NCBI GenBank assembly: GCA_036381255.1
Contig: DASVDG010000131.1
Span: 1 to 64,000, forward strand
DNA: 64,000 bases
Direction of reading: 5' to 3'
Source: CALBZE01 sp036381255
GTDB taxonomy: Bacteria; Gemmatimonadota; Gemmatimonadetes; Longimicrobiales; RSA9
Part shown: in pieces, positions 26,004-36,372 of the stretch
Layout: each line of letters begins with the position of its first letter
Position numbering within the stretch: position 1 is the first letter of the stretch
Translations under genes and position numbers: made by a program
Notes under the pieces: model-generated
What the model was told of the DNA's origin: nothing
Seen by the model: the letters and a program-made list of their open reading frames with translations, nothing else
Databases searched by the model: none

Positions 26004-26046
26004 GGTCGCTACGCCAGGCGCGCCCTCGCGGCCGCCACCGCGCCGC

Positions 26047-28941
<2,895 letters not shown>

Positions 28942-28961
28942 TCGTGTCTGCCCCAGAAACG

Positions 28962-28989
28962 TAAAACGGGCGGCCTGCCGCGCCCGCCC
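28962..28989 (-). terminator. Intrinsic terminator between UPF0173 gene and gcvP
   Basis: On the minus strand: GGGCGG, 10-nt loop, CCGCCC, then GTTTTACGTTT. It lies 20 nt before the gcvP start. Confidence 0.6.
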
Positions 28990-29103
28990 TTGTGCTGCCC
29001 ACGCCGCCCCGTGGATACCCCGGCCGGGACGCAAATTTCCACGCGCCGGAGGCGCGGGACCACGACTCCCCGCGCCCCGGGCGGGTCACGCGGTGCGGCG
29101 CGC

Positions 29104-29123
29104 GCCGGCCGCGTGCGGCCGGC
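29104..29123 (-). terminator. Hairpin just after the UPF0173 stop codon
   Basis: A 9-bp perfect stem GCCGGCCGC / GCGGCCGGC with 2-nt loop, beginning 1 nt past the stop. No T tract. Confidence 0.35.
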
Positions 29124-29124
29124 C

Positions 29125-29811
29125 TCAGAATTCGTAGCTCCGGCCGGGCTCCAGGACCACGGTCTCCGCCCGGTCGCCGACCATCCGCGCGAAGCTCTGC
29201 GGGTCCTGGCGGATCAGGTCGAACGTGTTGTAGTGCATCGGGATCACGACGCCGGGCTCGATGAATTCGACGGCGCGAGCGGCGTCCTCCGGCCCCATTG
29301 TGAAGTTGTCGCCGATCGGCAGGAGCGCGACGTCGACCCTGCCCTTCAGCAGCTGCATCTCCACGATCAGCGCCGTGTCCCCGGCGTGATACAGCCGCTT
29401 CCCCTTCAGATCGAGCCAGAAGCCGCCGGGCACCGTCGTGTAGATCCCCTCGGTGTCGCCGGCGACCTGCCCGCCGTGCAGCGCGGGCGTCATCTTCGCG
29501 TAGCCGAACGAGAACGCGTGCCCGCCGCCGATGTGCAGCGCGTGCGTGTTCTTCACGCCCTGCGACTCCGCGAACGACACGATCTCGAACGTCGAGACGA
29601 GCAGCGCGCCGGTCTTCCGGGCGAGCGCGATCGCGTCGCCGAAGTGATCGAAATGGCCGTGGCTGACGAGGATGAAGTCCAGCTCGTCGACCTGATCGGT
29701 CCCGATGTCCGCGACCGGGTTGTCGTCCAGCCACGGATCGAACATGATCCGCGAGCCCTCGTCCGTCTCCAGCGTGAAGCAGGAGTGGCCGTGCCAGGTC
29801 AGTCGTGCCAT
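29125..29811 (-). CDS. UPF0173 metallo-beta-lactamase-fold hydrolase
   Basis: A 228-aa MBL-fold protein with LTWHGHSCF at the N-terminus, metal-binding SHGHFDHFGD, YHAGDTALI and the late PMHYNTFD. This set defines the UPF0173/YtkL family, whose substrates are unknown. The ATG at 29811 is preferred over a GTG 9 nt upstream because GGAGG sits 10 nt before it. It lies between gcvH and gcvP on the same strand; any glycine-cleavage role is only suggested by position. Confidence 0.9.
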   Translation of the reverse strand: MARLTWHGHSCFTLETDEGSRIMFDPWLDDNPVADIGTDQVDELDFILVSHGHFDHFGDAIALARKTGALLVSTFEIVSFAESQGVKNTHALHIGGGHAFSFGYAKMTPALHGGQVAGDTEGIYTTVPGGFWLDLKGKRLYHAGDTALIVEMQLLKGRVDVALLPIGDNFTMGPEDAARAVEFIEPGVVIPMHYNTFDLIRQDPQSFARMVGDRAETVVLEPGRSYEF

Positions 29812-29884
29812 TGCGCTCACCCTCCGCTGAGAACGGCAGGCGGGCGCCGCACCGTGCGACGATCCCGGCCGGCCGGGAGCAGGG

Positions 29885-30277
29885 TCAGGATTCGCCGATG
29901 TGGTCGGCGTACGCCGCTTCGTCGAGGAGCTCGTCCAGCTCCCCGGGGTCGGTGACCCGGAGCTTGATCAGCCAGCCCTCGCCGTAGGGATCCCGGTTCA
30001 CGAGGGACGGGTCGGCGTCGAGCGCGTCGTTGACCTCGACGACCTGGCCCGAGGCCGGGCAGTAGAGATCGCTGACCGCCTTGACCGCTTCCACGGTCCC
30101 GAACACCTCCATCTTCCGGAACTCGTCGCCGACCTTCGGCAGCTCGACGTAGACGATGTCGCCCAGCTCGCCCTGGGCGTAGTCGGTGATGCCGACGGTG
30201 TAGACGGATTCCTCCTCCGTCGGCTTGAGGTACTCGTGCTCCTCGGAGTACAGCAGCTCTGCCGGGATCTCCGACAT
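29885..30277 (-). CDS. gcvH: Glycine cleavage system H protein
   Basis: A 130-aa lipoyl-carrier. The lipoylation site is Lys66 in TVEAVKAVSDLYCPASG. The SEEHEYLKPTEEESVYTVGIT start and YVELPKVGDEF strand are typical. It shuttles the aminomethyl intermediate from GcvP. GGAGGAACG precedes the ATG, and a good promoter lies upstream. A UPF0173 gene follows before gcvP. Confidence 0.97.
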   Translation of the reverse strand: MSEIPAELLYSEEHEYLKPTEEESVYTVGITDYAQGELGDIVYVELPKVGDEFRKMEVFGTVEAVKAVSDLYCPASGQVVEVNDALDADPSLVNRDPYGEGWLIKLRVTDPGELDELLDEAAYADHIGES

Positions 30278-30319
30278 CGTTCCTCCATCGCCTCTTTCGG
30301 ATCCGGGGTCAGCGCGGTG

Positions 30320-30348
30320 AGAATAGACGAGGCGCCGCCGAGCGTCAA
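30320..30348 (-). promoter_or_regulatory. Promoter of gcvH
   Basis: On the minus strand: TTGACG (30343-30348), 17-nt spacer, TATTCT (30320-30325). Predicted UTR about 35 nt. I see no glycine riboswitch in such a short leader. Confidence 0.7.
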
Positions 30349-30367
30349 GCCCGCGCGGGCGCGGGCA

Positions 30368-30622
30368 TCACGGGGATTCTTCGGCGTCGGCGCCGCCCGC
30401 CCCGGCGAGCTCGCGGAACGCGCTCAGACGACGGAGCACATCGGCGAGGCGATGCAGCTCGGACTCGACGACGCCGAGCGTTTCCCGGACCTCCGGATCC
30501 GTGATGGCCGGGTCGTCGAGCAGGAGCTGGACGTGGCCGAGCGCCGCCGTGAGTGGATTGTTCGCGTCGTGCCGCACGGCGCGGACCAGTTGCAGCGCGT
30601 GCGCCCACCGTGCCTCATCCAT
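30368..30622 (-). CDS. Stand-alone DHp/HisKA-like histidine protein
   Basis: An 84-aa protein that is almost only a two-helix dimerisation/phospho-acceptor domain. An H-box-like stretch RHDANNPLTAALGHVQLL contains His18. A second helix (VRETLGVVESELHRLADVLR) follows, then a short acidic tail. No HATPase domain follows or precedes. GGAG lies before the ATG at 30622; the frame is open further upstream, but that part lacks conserved features and runs through the promoter. It may be a phosphotransfer protein (Spo0B/ChpT-like idea), a decoy, or a truncated kinase. It has its own candidate promoter. Confidence 0.6.
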   Translation of the reverse strand: MDEARWAHALQLVRAVRHDANNPLTAALGHVQLLLDDPAITDPEVRETLGVVESELHRLADVLRRLSAFRELAGAGGADAEESP

Positions 30623-30730
30623 CGGGATCTCCAGGGCAGGACCGGGTGCGACCTCGAGGTACGGGCCCGGGCGCCTCGGCATCCCCGCGCGGCGCGGGGA
30701 ATGCCACCCGGACGGGTGCGACCGGCCGCA

Positions 30731-30760
30731 AGTATACGGCGCGCCCGGGACGCGGATCAA
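30731..30760 (-). promoter_or_regulatory. Candidate promoter of the DHp-only gene
   Basis: On the minus strand: TTGATC (30755-30760), 18-nt spacer, TATACT (30731-30736). Predicted UTR about 100 nt. The rest of the 647-nt gap (30623-31269) holds the micro-ORF and terminator listed next and no other gene I can support. Confidence 0.5.
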
Positions 30761-30948
30761 GTCGGGATCCGGCCGGCCCACTCGTTGCGGAACCTTGGAT
30801 GGTGCGCTGGAGTATGTGAGTCGACCGTGCCATCCGGCGCGGCCTGGGCCGCCGGCGCCGACCACCAGGAGGCGGCGACGGTGGACCGCGGGACGCACGA
30901 GCCCGCTGGTGTCCAGCCCGATCGTTCATTCAACGAAGGAGGTGATCC

Positions 30949-31011
30949 TTGTCCAGTCCGAGTACCCTGCGCAACTTGACACGGGCAAGCGATCGCCGTA
31001 TCGGCGCCTAG
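30949..31011 (+). CDS. Possible 20-codon ORF with near-perfect Shine-Dalgarno
   Basis: The TTG-initiated peptide MSSPSTLRNLTRASDRRIGA. AAGGAGGTGATCC (30936-30948), the full complement of the 16S 3' end, sits directly before the TTG. That is too close for normal spacing if the whole 13 nt pairs, but acceptable if the AGGAGG core is used (6 nt). A terminator ends the unit at 31118. It may be a small protein, a leader, or a ribosome-binding regulatory RNA. Confidence 0.35.
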   Translation: MSSPSTLRNLTRASDRRIGA

Positions 31012-31085
31012 CCGACGCGAAGCGGTTCACGTCCGCACCGACGAGTGCCGACACGGCATCGCGTCAGGTTCGCGGAAGCCCCTAC

Positions 31086-31118
31086 GGCGCCGCCGGGAAC
31101 TCCGGCGGCGCCGCTTTT
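31086..31118 (+). terminator. Intrinsic terminator of a short transcript
   Basis: An 11-bp perfect stem (GGCGCCGCCGG, loop GAACT, CCGGCGGCGCC) followed by GCTTTT. No annotated gene of normal size ends here, so it must close the micro-ORF unit or a small RNA. A TTGACA-17-TATCGG pair at 30976-31004 could start a transcript of about 110 nt. Confidence 0.8.
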
Positions 31119-31269
31119 GTATGCCGGCGCGGCAGGGCCCGTGATCTGCGGGGTGGTGTGCGACGCCGCGGGATGGCCGAGGCTGGCCCGGCACGACGGC
31201 GCGCCCTAACTTTCCGCCGCGTGCTATCGTGATGACGCGAACGCAAACGAGAATGAAGGAGTTTGTCCG

Positions 31270-32439
31270 ATGTCCGTGGTTTCGCCCGAGATGGCGCACG
31301 CGCCGTTGACCGCACTTTCGGAGGACGAGGGCATGTTCCGCGACGCCGTCCGGCAGTTCGCGGAAGAGGTGGTCGCACCGCGGGTGCACGCGATGGACGA
31401 TGCCGGCGCGATCGATCCCGACCTGCCGCCGCAGCTCTTCGAACTGGGCCTCATGGGCGTCGAGGTCCCCGAACGGTGGGGCGGCGCCGGGCTGTCGTTC
31501 TTCACCTCCGTCCTCGTCGTCGAGGAGCTCTCGAGGATCGACCCCAGCGTCGGCGTCCTCGTGGACGTGCAGAACACCCTCGTCAACAACTGCCTGCTGC
31601 GCTGGGGCACGGACGAGCAGAAGGCCCGCTACTTCCCGCGCCTGACGTCGGACACGATCGGGGCGTACGCACTCTCCGAGGCCGGCTCCGGCTCCGATGC
31701 CTTCGCCCTCGCGACCCGCGCCCGCCCCGACGGCGACGACTGGCGCCTCGAGGGCCGCAAGCTCTGGATCACGAACGGCGGCGAGGCGGGATTCTTCATC
31801 ATCTTCGCGAACGCGAACCCGGAGGCCGGCTACCGCGGGATCACGGCGTTCCTCGTCGAGCGGGATTTCCCGGGCTTCAGCATCGGGAAGAAGGAGGACA
31901 AGCTCGGCATCCGCGCGTCATCCACGGTCGAGCTGATCCTGGACGACGTGCGCGTTCCCGCGGAGAACGTGCTGGGCGCGGTCGGCAACGGCTACAAGAT
32001 CGCGATCGAGACGCTGAACGAGGGCCGCATCGGCATCGGCGCCCAGATGGTCGGCCTCGCCCAGGGCGCGCTCGACCACACGCTGCGCTACGTGAGCGAG
32101 CGCGAGCAGTTCGGCAAGGCGATCGCCGAGTTCCAGGGCGTGCAGTTCCAGCTCGCGCAGCTGCGGACGGAGATCGAGGCAGCGCGCCTGCTCGTCTACA
32201 ACGCCGCGCGACTCAAGGATGCCGGCGAGCCGTTCCTCGCGGAGGCGGCCATGGCGAAGCTCTTCTCCTCGCAGGTCGCGCAGCGCGTCGCCAGCCAGGC
32301 GATCGACCTGTTCGGCGGCTACGGGTTCACGCGCGAGTATCCGGTCGAGAAGCTGTACCGCGACTCGAAGATCGGCACGATCTACGAGGGCACGACGAAC
32401 ATGCAGCTCCAGACGATCGCGAAGCACATGCTGCGGTAG
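31270..32439 (+). CDS. Acyl-CoA dehydrogenase (short/branched-chain type)
   Basis: A 389-aa flavoenzyme of standard length. The FAD/substrate motif YALSEAGSGSDAF, the WITNGGEAGF strand and the catalytic base in IGTIYEGTTNMQLQTIAKHM (Glu) are present. Residue order resembles short/branched-chain acyl-CoA dehydrogenases. It catalyses alpha,beta-dehydrogenation of acyl-CoA with electrons to ETF. AAGGAG precedes the ATG. It is monocistronic, ending at a perfect GC hairpin. Confidence 0.95.
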   Translation: MSVVSPEMAHAPLTALSEDEGMFRDAVRQFAEEVVAPRVHAMDDAGAIDPDLPPQLFELGLMGVEVPERWGGAGLSFFTSVLVVEELSRIDPSVGVLVDVQNTLVNNCLLRWGTDEQKARYFPRLTSDTIGAYALSEAGSGSDAFALATRARPDGDDWRLEGRKLWITNGGEAGFFIIFANANPEAGYRGITAFLVERDFPGFSIGKKEDKLGIRASSTVELILDDVRVPAENVLGAVGNGYKIAIETLNEGRIGIGAQMVGLAQGALDHTLRYVSEREQFGKAIAEFQGVQFQLAQLRTEIEAARLLVYNAARLKDAGEPFLAEAAMAKLFSSQVAQRVASQAIDLFGGYGFTREYPVEKLYRDSKIGTIYEGTTNMQLQTIAKHMLR

Positions 32440-32450
32440 CGCGGCGGCGG

Positions 32451-32478
32451 GGGCGGGGCGCGCCGTTCCGCCCCGCCC
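32451..32478. terminator. Hairpin between convergent genes
   Basis: A 10-bp perfect stem GGGCGGGGCG / CGCCCCGCCC, 8-nt loop, no T tract. It lies between the acyl-CoA dehydrogenase and the MBL-rhodanese gene. Confidence 0.5.
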
Positions 32479-32532
32479 GTTGCGCGTTCGGAACCGGCCC
32501 GGGATCCGCGGCGCCGCGTCGACCGGGCGCGA

Positions 32533-33981
32533 TCAACCGGGTACGACCGGTCGGCCCTCGGCCCGCCACGCGGCGATCCCGCCGGCGAGATTGATCACGT
32601 TGTCGAAGCCGTGAGCCTGGAGCACGCTCGCGGCGATCGAGCTGCGCGCGCCCGACTGGCAGTGGACGATCAGCGGCCGGTCCCTCGGCACGGCGTCGAG
32701 CCGGTCGGGGAGGTAGCCGAGCGGGACGTGGTAGAGCCGGCCACCCGCGGCCGCGGGCGTCTCCGGCAGGTGGCCCGCCTCCCATTCGGCCTGGCCGCGC
32801 ACGTCCAGGATCGCCACGTCGCCGTCGCGCCGGGCGAGCTCTTCGGCCGTGATCTGCGGCACCGTCTCCAGCTCGCGTCCGGCGCCCCAGGCGTCGACGG
32901 CGTCGAGTCCGAAATAGCCGCCGATCCGGTCGAGGCCGATCATCGCCAGGTCCCTCACCGCCTCGTCCACGCGGCGCGCGTCCCGGTCGTCGACGATCAG
33001 GTGGAAGTCCCGGTCGTACGGCACCAGCCAGCCGGCCCAGGTGGTGAACGAACGGCCGAGCGGGATGTTGATCGTGCCCGGGACGTGCCCGGCCGCGAAT
33101 TCCGCCGCGGCCCGCGTGTCGATCACGAGCGCATCCGCGCGGAGCCGCTCCTCCAGCCGGTCCGCGGGGAGCCGGTCCGGGCGGCGGAGCGCGCCCAGCA
33201 GCGCGGGCCCCTCCCGGTTGATCCGCTTCATCTGCGCGAAGTACTTCGGCGGCTCCGGCTGGCCCGTCAGCACGGCCCGCACGAACTCGTCCTCGTCCTC
33301 GATCCGGAACGCCCAGTTGTAGAGCCGCTCGTAACCCACCGTGCTGTGCGGGATCGCACTCAGCCCCTTGCCGCACGCGCTCCCCGCGCCGTGCCCCGGC
33401 CAGATCTGGAGCCAGTCCGGCTGCGTCTTGAACGTCCGGAGGCTGCGGAACAGGCGCCGCGCGCCGAGCTCCATCGTGCCCGTCGCGCCGGCCGCCCGCT
33501 CCAGCAGGTCGGGTCGCCCCACGTCTCCGACGAAGACGAAGTCGCCCGTCAACGCCGCGATCGGCCGGTCGGCCGACGCGCCATCCGTGACCAGGAACGT
33601 CATGTGCTCCGGCGTGTGGCCCGGCGTGTGGAGCGCCCGCAGCCGGATGTTGCCGACCCGGAACTCGTCGCCGTCGCGGAGGAGCAGCGTCGGGCGCTCG
33701 CCCGCGAACGCGTACTTCCAATCCTCGCCGCCTTCGTCCGAGAGGACCATGGTGGCGCCCGTCCGGGCCGCGAGCTCTCGCACCCCCGAGACGAAGTCGG
33801 CGTGAATGTGCGTCTCCGTCACGTACGTGATGCGGAGCCCCTCGCGCTCCGCCGCCTCCAGGTACCGGTCGATGTCCCGGGTCGGGTCGACCACCACCGC
33901 CTCGCCCGTCGCCGCACAACCGAGAAGGTAGCTGGCCTGGGCGAGCTTTCCATCGTAGAAACGCTCGACGATCATGGGCAT
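32533..33981 (-). CDS. Persulfide dioxygenase (ETHE1-like) fused to two rhodanese domains
   Basis: A 482-aa fusion. Residues about 1-245 are an MBL fold with THIHADF, HTPGHTPEHM, GDFVFVGDVGRPDLL and WPGHGAGSACG, the iron-site pattern of ETHE1-type persulfide dioxygenases. The first rhodanese (about 270-370) has DTRAAAEFAAGHVPGTINIP, but its active-site loop reads HLIVDDRDARR with no Cys. The second (about 375-480) has the active Cys in IVHCQSGARSSIA. It would oxidise glutathione or similar persulfides and move sulfane sulfur. The ATG at 33981 is preceded by AAAGG; an ATG 6 nt inside is the alternative. Confidence 0.92.
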   Translation of the reverse strand: MPMIVERFYDGKLAQASYLLGCAATGEAVVVDPTRDIDRYLEAAEREGLRITYVTETHIHADFVSGVRELAARTGATMVLSDEGGEDWKYAFAGERPTLLLRDGDEFRVGNIRLRALHTPGHTPEHMTFLVTDGASADRPIAALTGDFVFVGDVGRPDLLERAAGATGTMELGARRLFRSLRTFKTQPDWLQIWPGHGAGSACGKGLSAIPHSTVGYERLYNWAFRIEDEDEFVRAVLTGQPEPPKYFAQMKRINREGPALLGALRRPDRLPADRLEERLRADALVIDTRAAAEFAAGHVPGTINIPLGRSFTTWAGWLVPYDRDFHLIVDDRDARRVDEAVRDLAMIGLDRIGGYFGLDAVDAWGAGRELETVPQITAEELARRDGDVAILDVRGQAEWEAGHLPETPAAAGGRLYHVPLGYLPDRLDAVPRDRPLIVHCQSGARSSIAASVLQAHGFDNVINLAGGIAAWRAEGRPVVPG

Positions 33982-34050
33982 CACTGCCTTTCCGAAGGTC
34001 GCCCTTCGTCCTTTGCTTCCGATCCATGTCCTGCGACCGCCCCCGGCCAC

Positions 34051-34133
34051 CGCGCCGCCCCGCGCGGAGCGAACGGGCGACGGTGCTCAGAAAAGACATC
34101 GTTCCTCTCCACGCGCCGCCGCGCGGAGAGAAC
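34051..34133 (+). repeat. Direct repeat pair and imperfect hairpin in a 406-nt gap
   Basis: A CGCGCCGCC..GCGCGGAGNGAAC element occurs at 34051-34074 and 34112-34133, with start points 61 nt apart. The second copy also folds back on GTTCCTCTCC (34101-34110) through GGAGAGAAC. The gap (33982-34387) otherwise holds only the promoter at 34281-34309; I see no gene in it. Confidence 0.5.
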
Positions 34134-34280
34134 AGGCCGTTGTCCCGGTAGGGAATAGAACCCTCCGTGCCGCCGAGGAAAAGGGCGAGTGCGCGAGCGC
34201 GGCGTCCGGGCGTCGGCGTGGGGCGCCGGGCGCGGCCCGGACCGTGCAACGGTGAGCCGGGGTATCGAGACGCGGGGAAA

Positions 34281-34309
34281 TTGCATCGGCCCGACCGCCG
34301 TCGTAGATT
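34281..34309 (+). promoter_or_regulatory. Candidate promoter of the large acyl-CoA dehydrogenase gene
   Basis: TTGCAT (34281-34286), 17-nt spacer, TAGATT (34304-34309); UTR about 70 nt. Confidence 0.5.
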
Positions 34310-34387
34310 GGCGAACACTGTTCGGCGGTTCGGCGAAACGGCGCGCGGCCGGGGATGGCCGCAGCCATTGCTGCGTCAGGGGGTGCC

Positions 34388-36286
34388 ATGAACGCGACGG
34401 TGCAGGTCAGTGAGCGGGAAGCCCGGGCGGTGGCCGAGGCGGCCCGCGAGAAGGATTGGACCAAGCCCAGTTTCGTGCGGGAGCTGTTCCTGGGCCGGAT
34501 GCGGCTGGACCTGCTCTACCCGGCGCCGGAGCCGGATGCGGGAGCGGAGCGGCGGACGGACGAGTTCCTGGAGCGGGCCGAGGCGTTTCTGCGGGCGAAC
34601 GTGGATGCGCTGAAGATCGAGCGGGAGGGCCGGATCCCGGACGCGGTGATCGAAGGGTTGAAGGAGCTCGGCGCGTTCGGGATGAAGATCCCGGAGGAGT
34701 ACGGCGGGCTGGGGCTGTCGCAGCGGGGGTACAACCGGGCGATCTCGGTGATCGGCTCGTATTCGACGCCGCTGGGCGTGCTGCTCTCGGCGCACCAGTC
34801 GATCGGCGTGCCGCAGCCGCTGAAGATGTTCGGCACGGACGAGCAGAAGCGGAAGTACCTGCCGCGTCTGGCGAAGGGGGCGATTTCGGCGTTCGCGCTG
34901 ACGGAGCCGGATGTGGGGAGCGACCCGGCGCGGATGAGCGCGGTGGCGGTGCCGACGGAGGATGGCGCCGCGTACGTGCTGAACGGCGAGAAGTTGTGGT
35001 GCACGAACGGCCCGATTGCGGACGTGATGGTGGTGATGGCGCGTACGCCGGCGAAGGACGGGAAGGGCCGGGGCGGGATCACGGCGTTCATCGTGGAGAG
35101 CGACTGGGAGGGGGTGGAGGTCGTGCATCGCTGCTCCTTCATGGGGCTGCGCGGGATCGAGAACGGGGTCATCCGCTTCACGGACGTGCGGGTGCCGAGG
35201 GAGAACGTGCTCTGGGGCGAGGGGAAGGGGTTGAAGCTGGCGCTGATCACGTTGAACACGGGGCGGCTGACGATCCCGGCGACGTGTGCGGCGAGTGGCA
35301 AGTGGTGCCTGAAGGTCGCGCGGGAGTGGAGCAGCGAGCGGAAGCAGTGGGGCGCGCCGGTCGGGCGGCACGACGCGGTGGCGCAGATGATCGGCGAGAT
35401 GGCGGCGCAGACGTTCGCGATGGAGGCGATCGCGGATCTGTCGGCGCGGCTCGCGGACTCGGGCGAGTACGACATCCGGCTGGAGGCGGCGATCGCGAAG
35501 ATGTTCAACTCGGAGGCGGCGTGGCGCATCGTGGACGACACGATGCAGATCCGGGGCGGCCGGGGCTACGAGACGGCGGAGTCGCTGGCGGCGCGGGGCG
35601 AGGAAGCGGTCGCCGTGGAGAAGATGATGCGCGACCTGCGCATCAACCTGATCTTCGAGGGATCGAGCGAGATCATGCGGCTGTTCATCGCGCGCGAGGC
35701 GGTGGATCCGCACCTCCAGCACGCCGGTGCGGTGCTCGATCCGGACGCGCCGCTCGGCGCGAAGGCGAAGGACGCCGCGGGCCTCGGCATGCACATGGCG
35801 GGCTGGGTCGCCGGGAACCTGGTCGGCTGGGGGCACTGGCCGCGCTACGGCGAGTTCGGCCGCCTGGCCCGGCACCTCCGGTACGGCGACCGGGCGGCGC
35901 GCAAGCTCGCGCGTACGCTGGCGTTCCAGATGGCGCGCCTGGGCCCGAAGCTGGAGAAGCGACAGTCGATCCTGTTCCGGCTGGTCGACATCGGCGCGGA
36001 GATCTTCGCGATCGCGGCCGTGTGCATCCGGGCGCAGGAGCTGCACCGCGCGAACCCGGGCGACGACGGCCCGCTGGTGATGGCCGACCTGTTCTGCCGG
36101 GGCGCGCGTCGTCGCATCGCGGAGCATTTCCGTGCGGTGGCGAGGAACGACGACGTGTTCCGCTACCGCGTCGCGCAGGAGGTGCTGGCCGGCGAGCACG
36201 CGTGGCTGGAGTCGGGCGTGGTCGACGGCGCGGGTGTCGCGCCGAGCGGCGCACCGCCGGCGGAGGTGCTGGAAGTGTCCGCGTAA
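34388..36286 (+). CDS. Acyl-CoA dehydrogenase, long VLCAD/ACAD9-like form
   Basis: A 632-aa protein. The first about 430 aa are the acyl-CoA dehydrogenase fold with FALTEPDVGSDPARM, LWCTNGPIADVM, and catalytic Glu in LIFEGSSEIMRLFIARE. A C-terminal extension of about 200 aa, rich in helices and Arg, matches the extra domain of very-long-chain-type enzymes, which binds membrane in VLCAD. The ATG at 34388 follows AGGGGGT; an upstream in-frame ATG (34355) has no such signal. It would act on long-chain acyl-CoA and pass electrons to ETF. Confidence 0.92.
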   Translation: MNATVQVSEREARAVAEAAREKDWTKPSFVRELFLGRMRLDLLYPAPEPDAGAERRTDEFLERAEAFLRANVDALKIEREGRIPDAVIEGLKELGAFGMKIPEEYGGLGLSQRGYNRAISVIGSYSTPLGVLLSAHQSIGVPQPLKMFGTDEQKRKYLPRLAKGAISAFALTEPDVGSDPARMSAVAVPTEDGAAYVLNGEKLWCTNGPIADVMVVMARTPAKDGKGRGGITAFIVESDWEGVEVVHRCSFMGLRGIENGVIRFTDVRVPRENVLWGEGKGLKLALITLNTGRLTIPATCAASGKWCLKVAREWSSERKQWGAPVGRHDAVAQMIGEMAAQTFAMEAIADLSARLADSGEYDIRLEAAIAKMFNSEAAWRIVDDTMQIRGGRGYETAESLAARGEEAVAVEKMMRDLRINLIFEGSSEIMRLFIAREAVDPHLQHAGAVLDPDAPLGAKAKDAAGLGMHMAGWVAGNLVGWGHWPRYGEFGRLARHLRYGDRAARKLARTLAFQMARLGPKLEKRQSILFRLVDIGAEIFAIAAVCIRAQELHRANPGDDGPLVMADLFCRGARRRIAEHFRAVARNDDVFRYRVAQEVLAGEHAWLESGVVDGAGVAPSGAPPAEVLEVSA

Positions 36287-36302
36287 TCGCGCGATACGAT
36301 CC

Positions 36303-36338
36303 TTGCGATTGCGGAAGGCGGGCCCTAAACTAGCAATC
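36303..36338 (+). promoter_or_regulatory. Promoter with flanking dyad upstream of the regulator-TPR-subtilase-PorV genes
   Basis: TTGCGA (36303-36308), 17-nt spacer, TAAACT (36326-36331). GATTGC (36307-36312) and GCAATC (36333-36338) form an inverted repeat with arms at the -35 and at +1, a plausible operator. Confidence 0.5.
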
Positions 36339-36372
36339 AGGCGCACGGTGTGCCCCTGGCCGGAGCCACGCC

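Noticed and set aside
30277..30348. Glycine riboswitch before gcvH.
   Set aside because: The predicted leader is only about 35 nt, too short for the aptamers.
30936..30948. Match to the complement of the 16S rRNA 3' end, suggesting an rRNA fragment.
   Set aside because: Similarity stops after 13 nt, and flanking sequence is unlike 16S. A strong ribosome-binding site explains it better.
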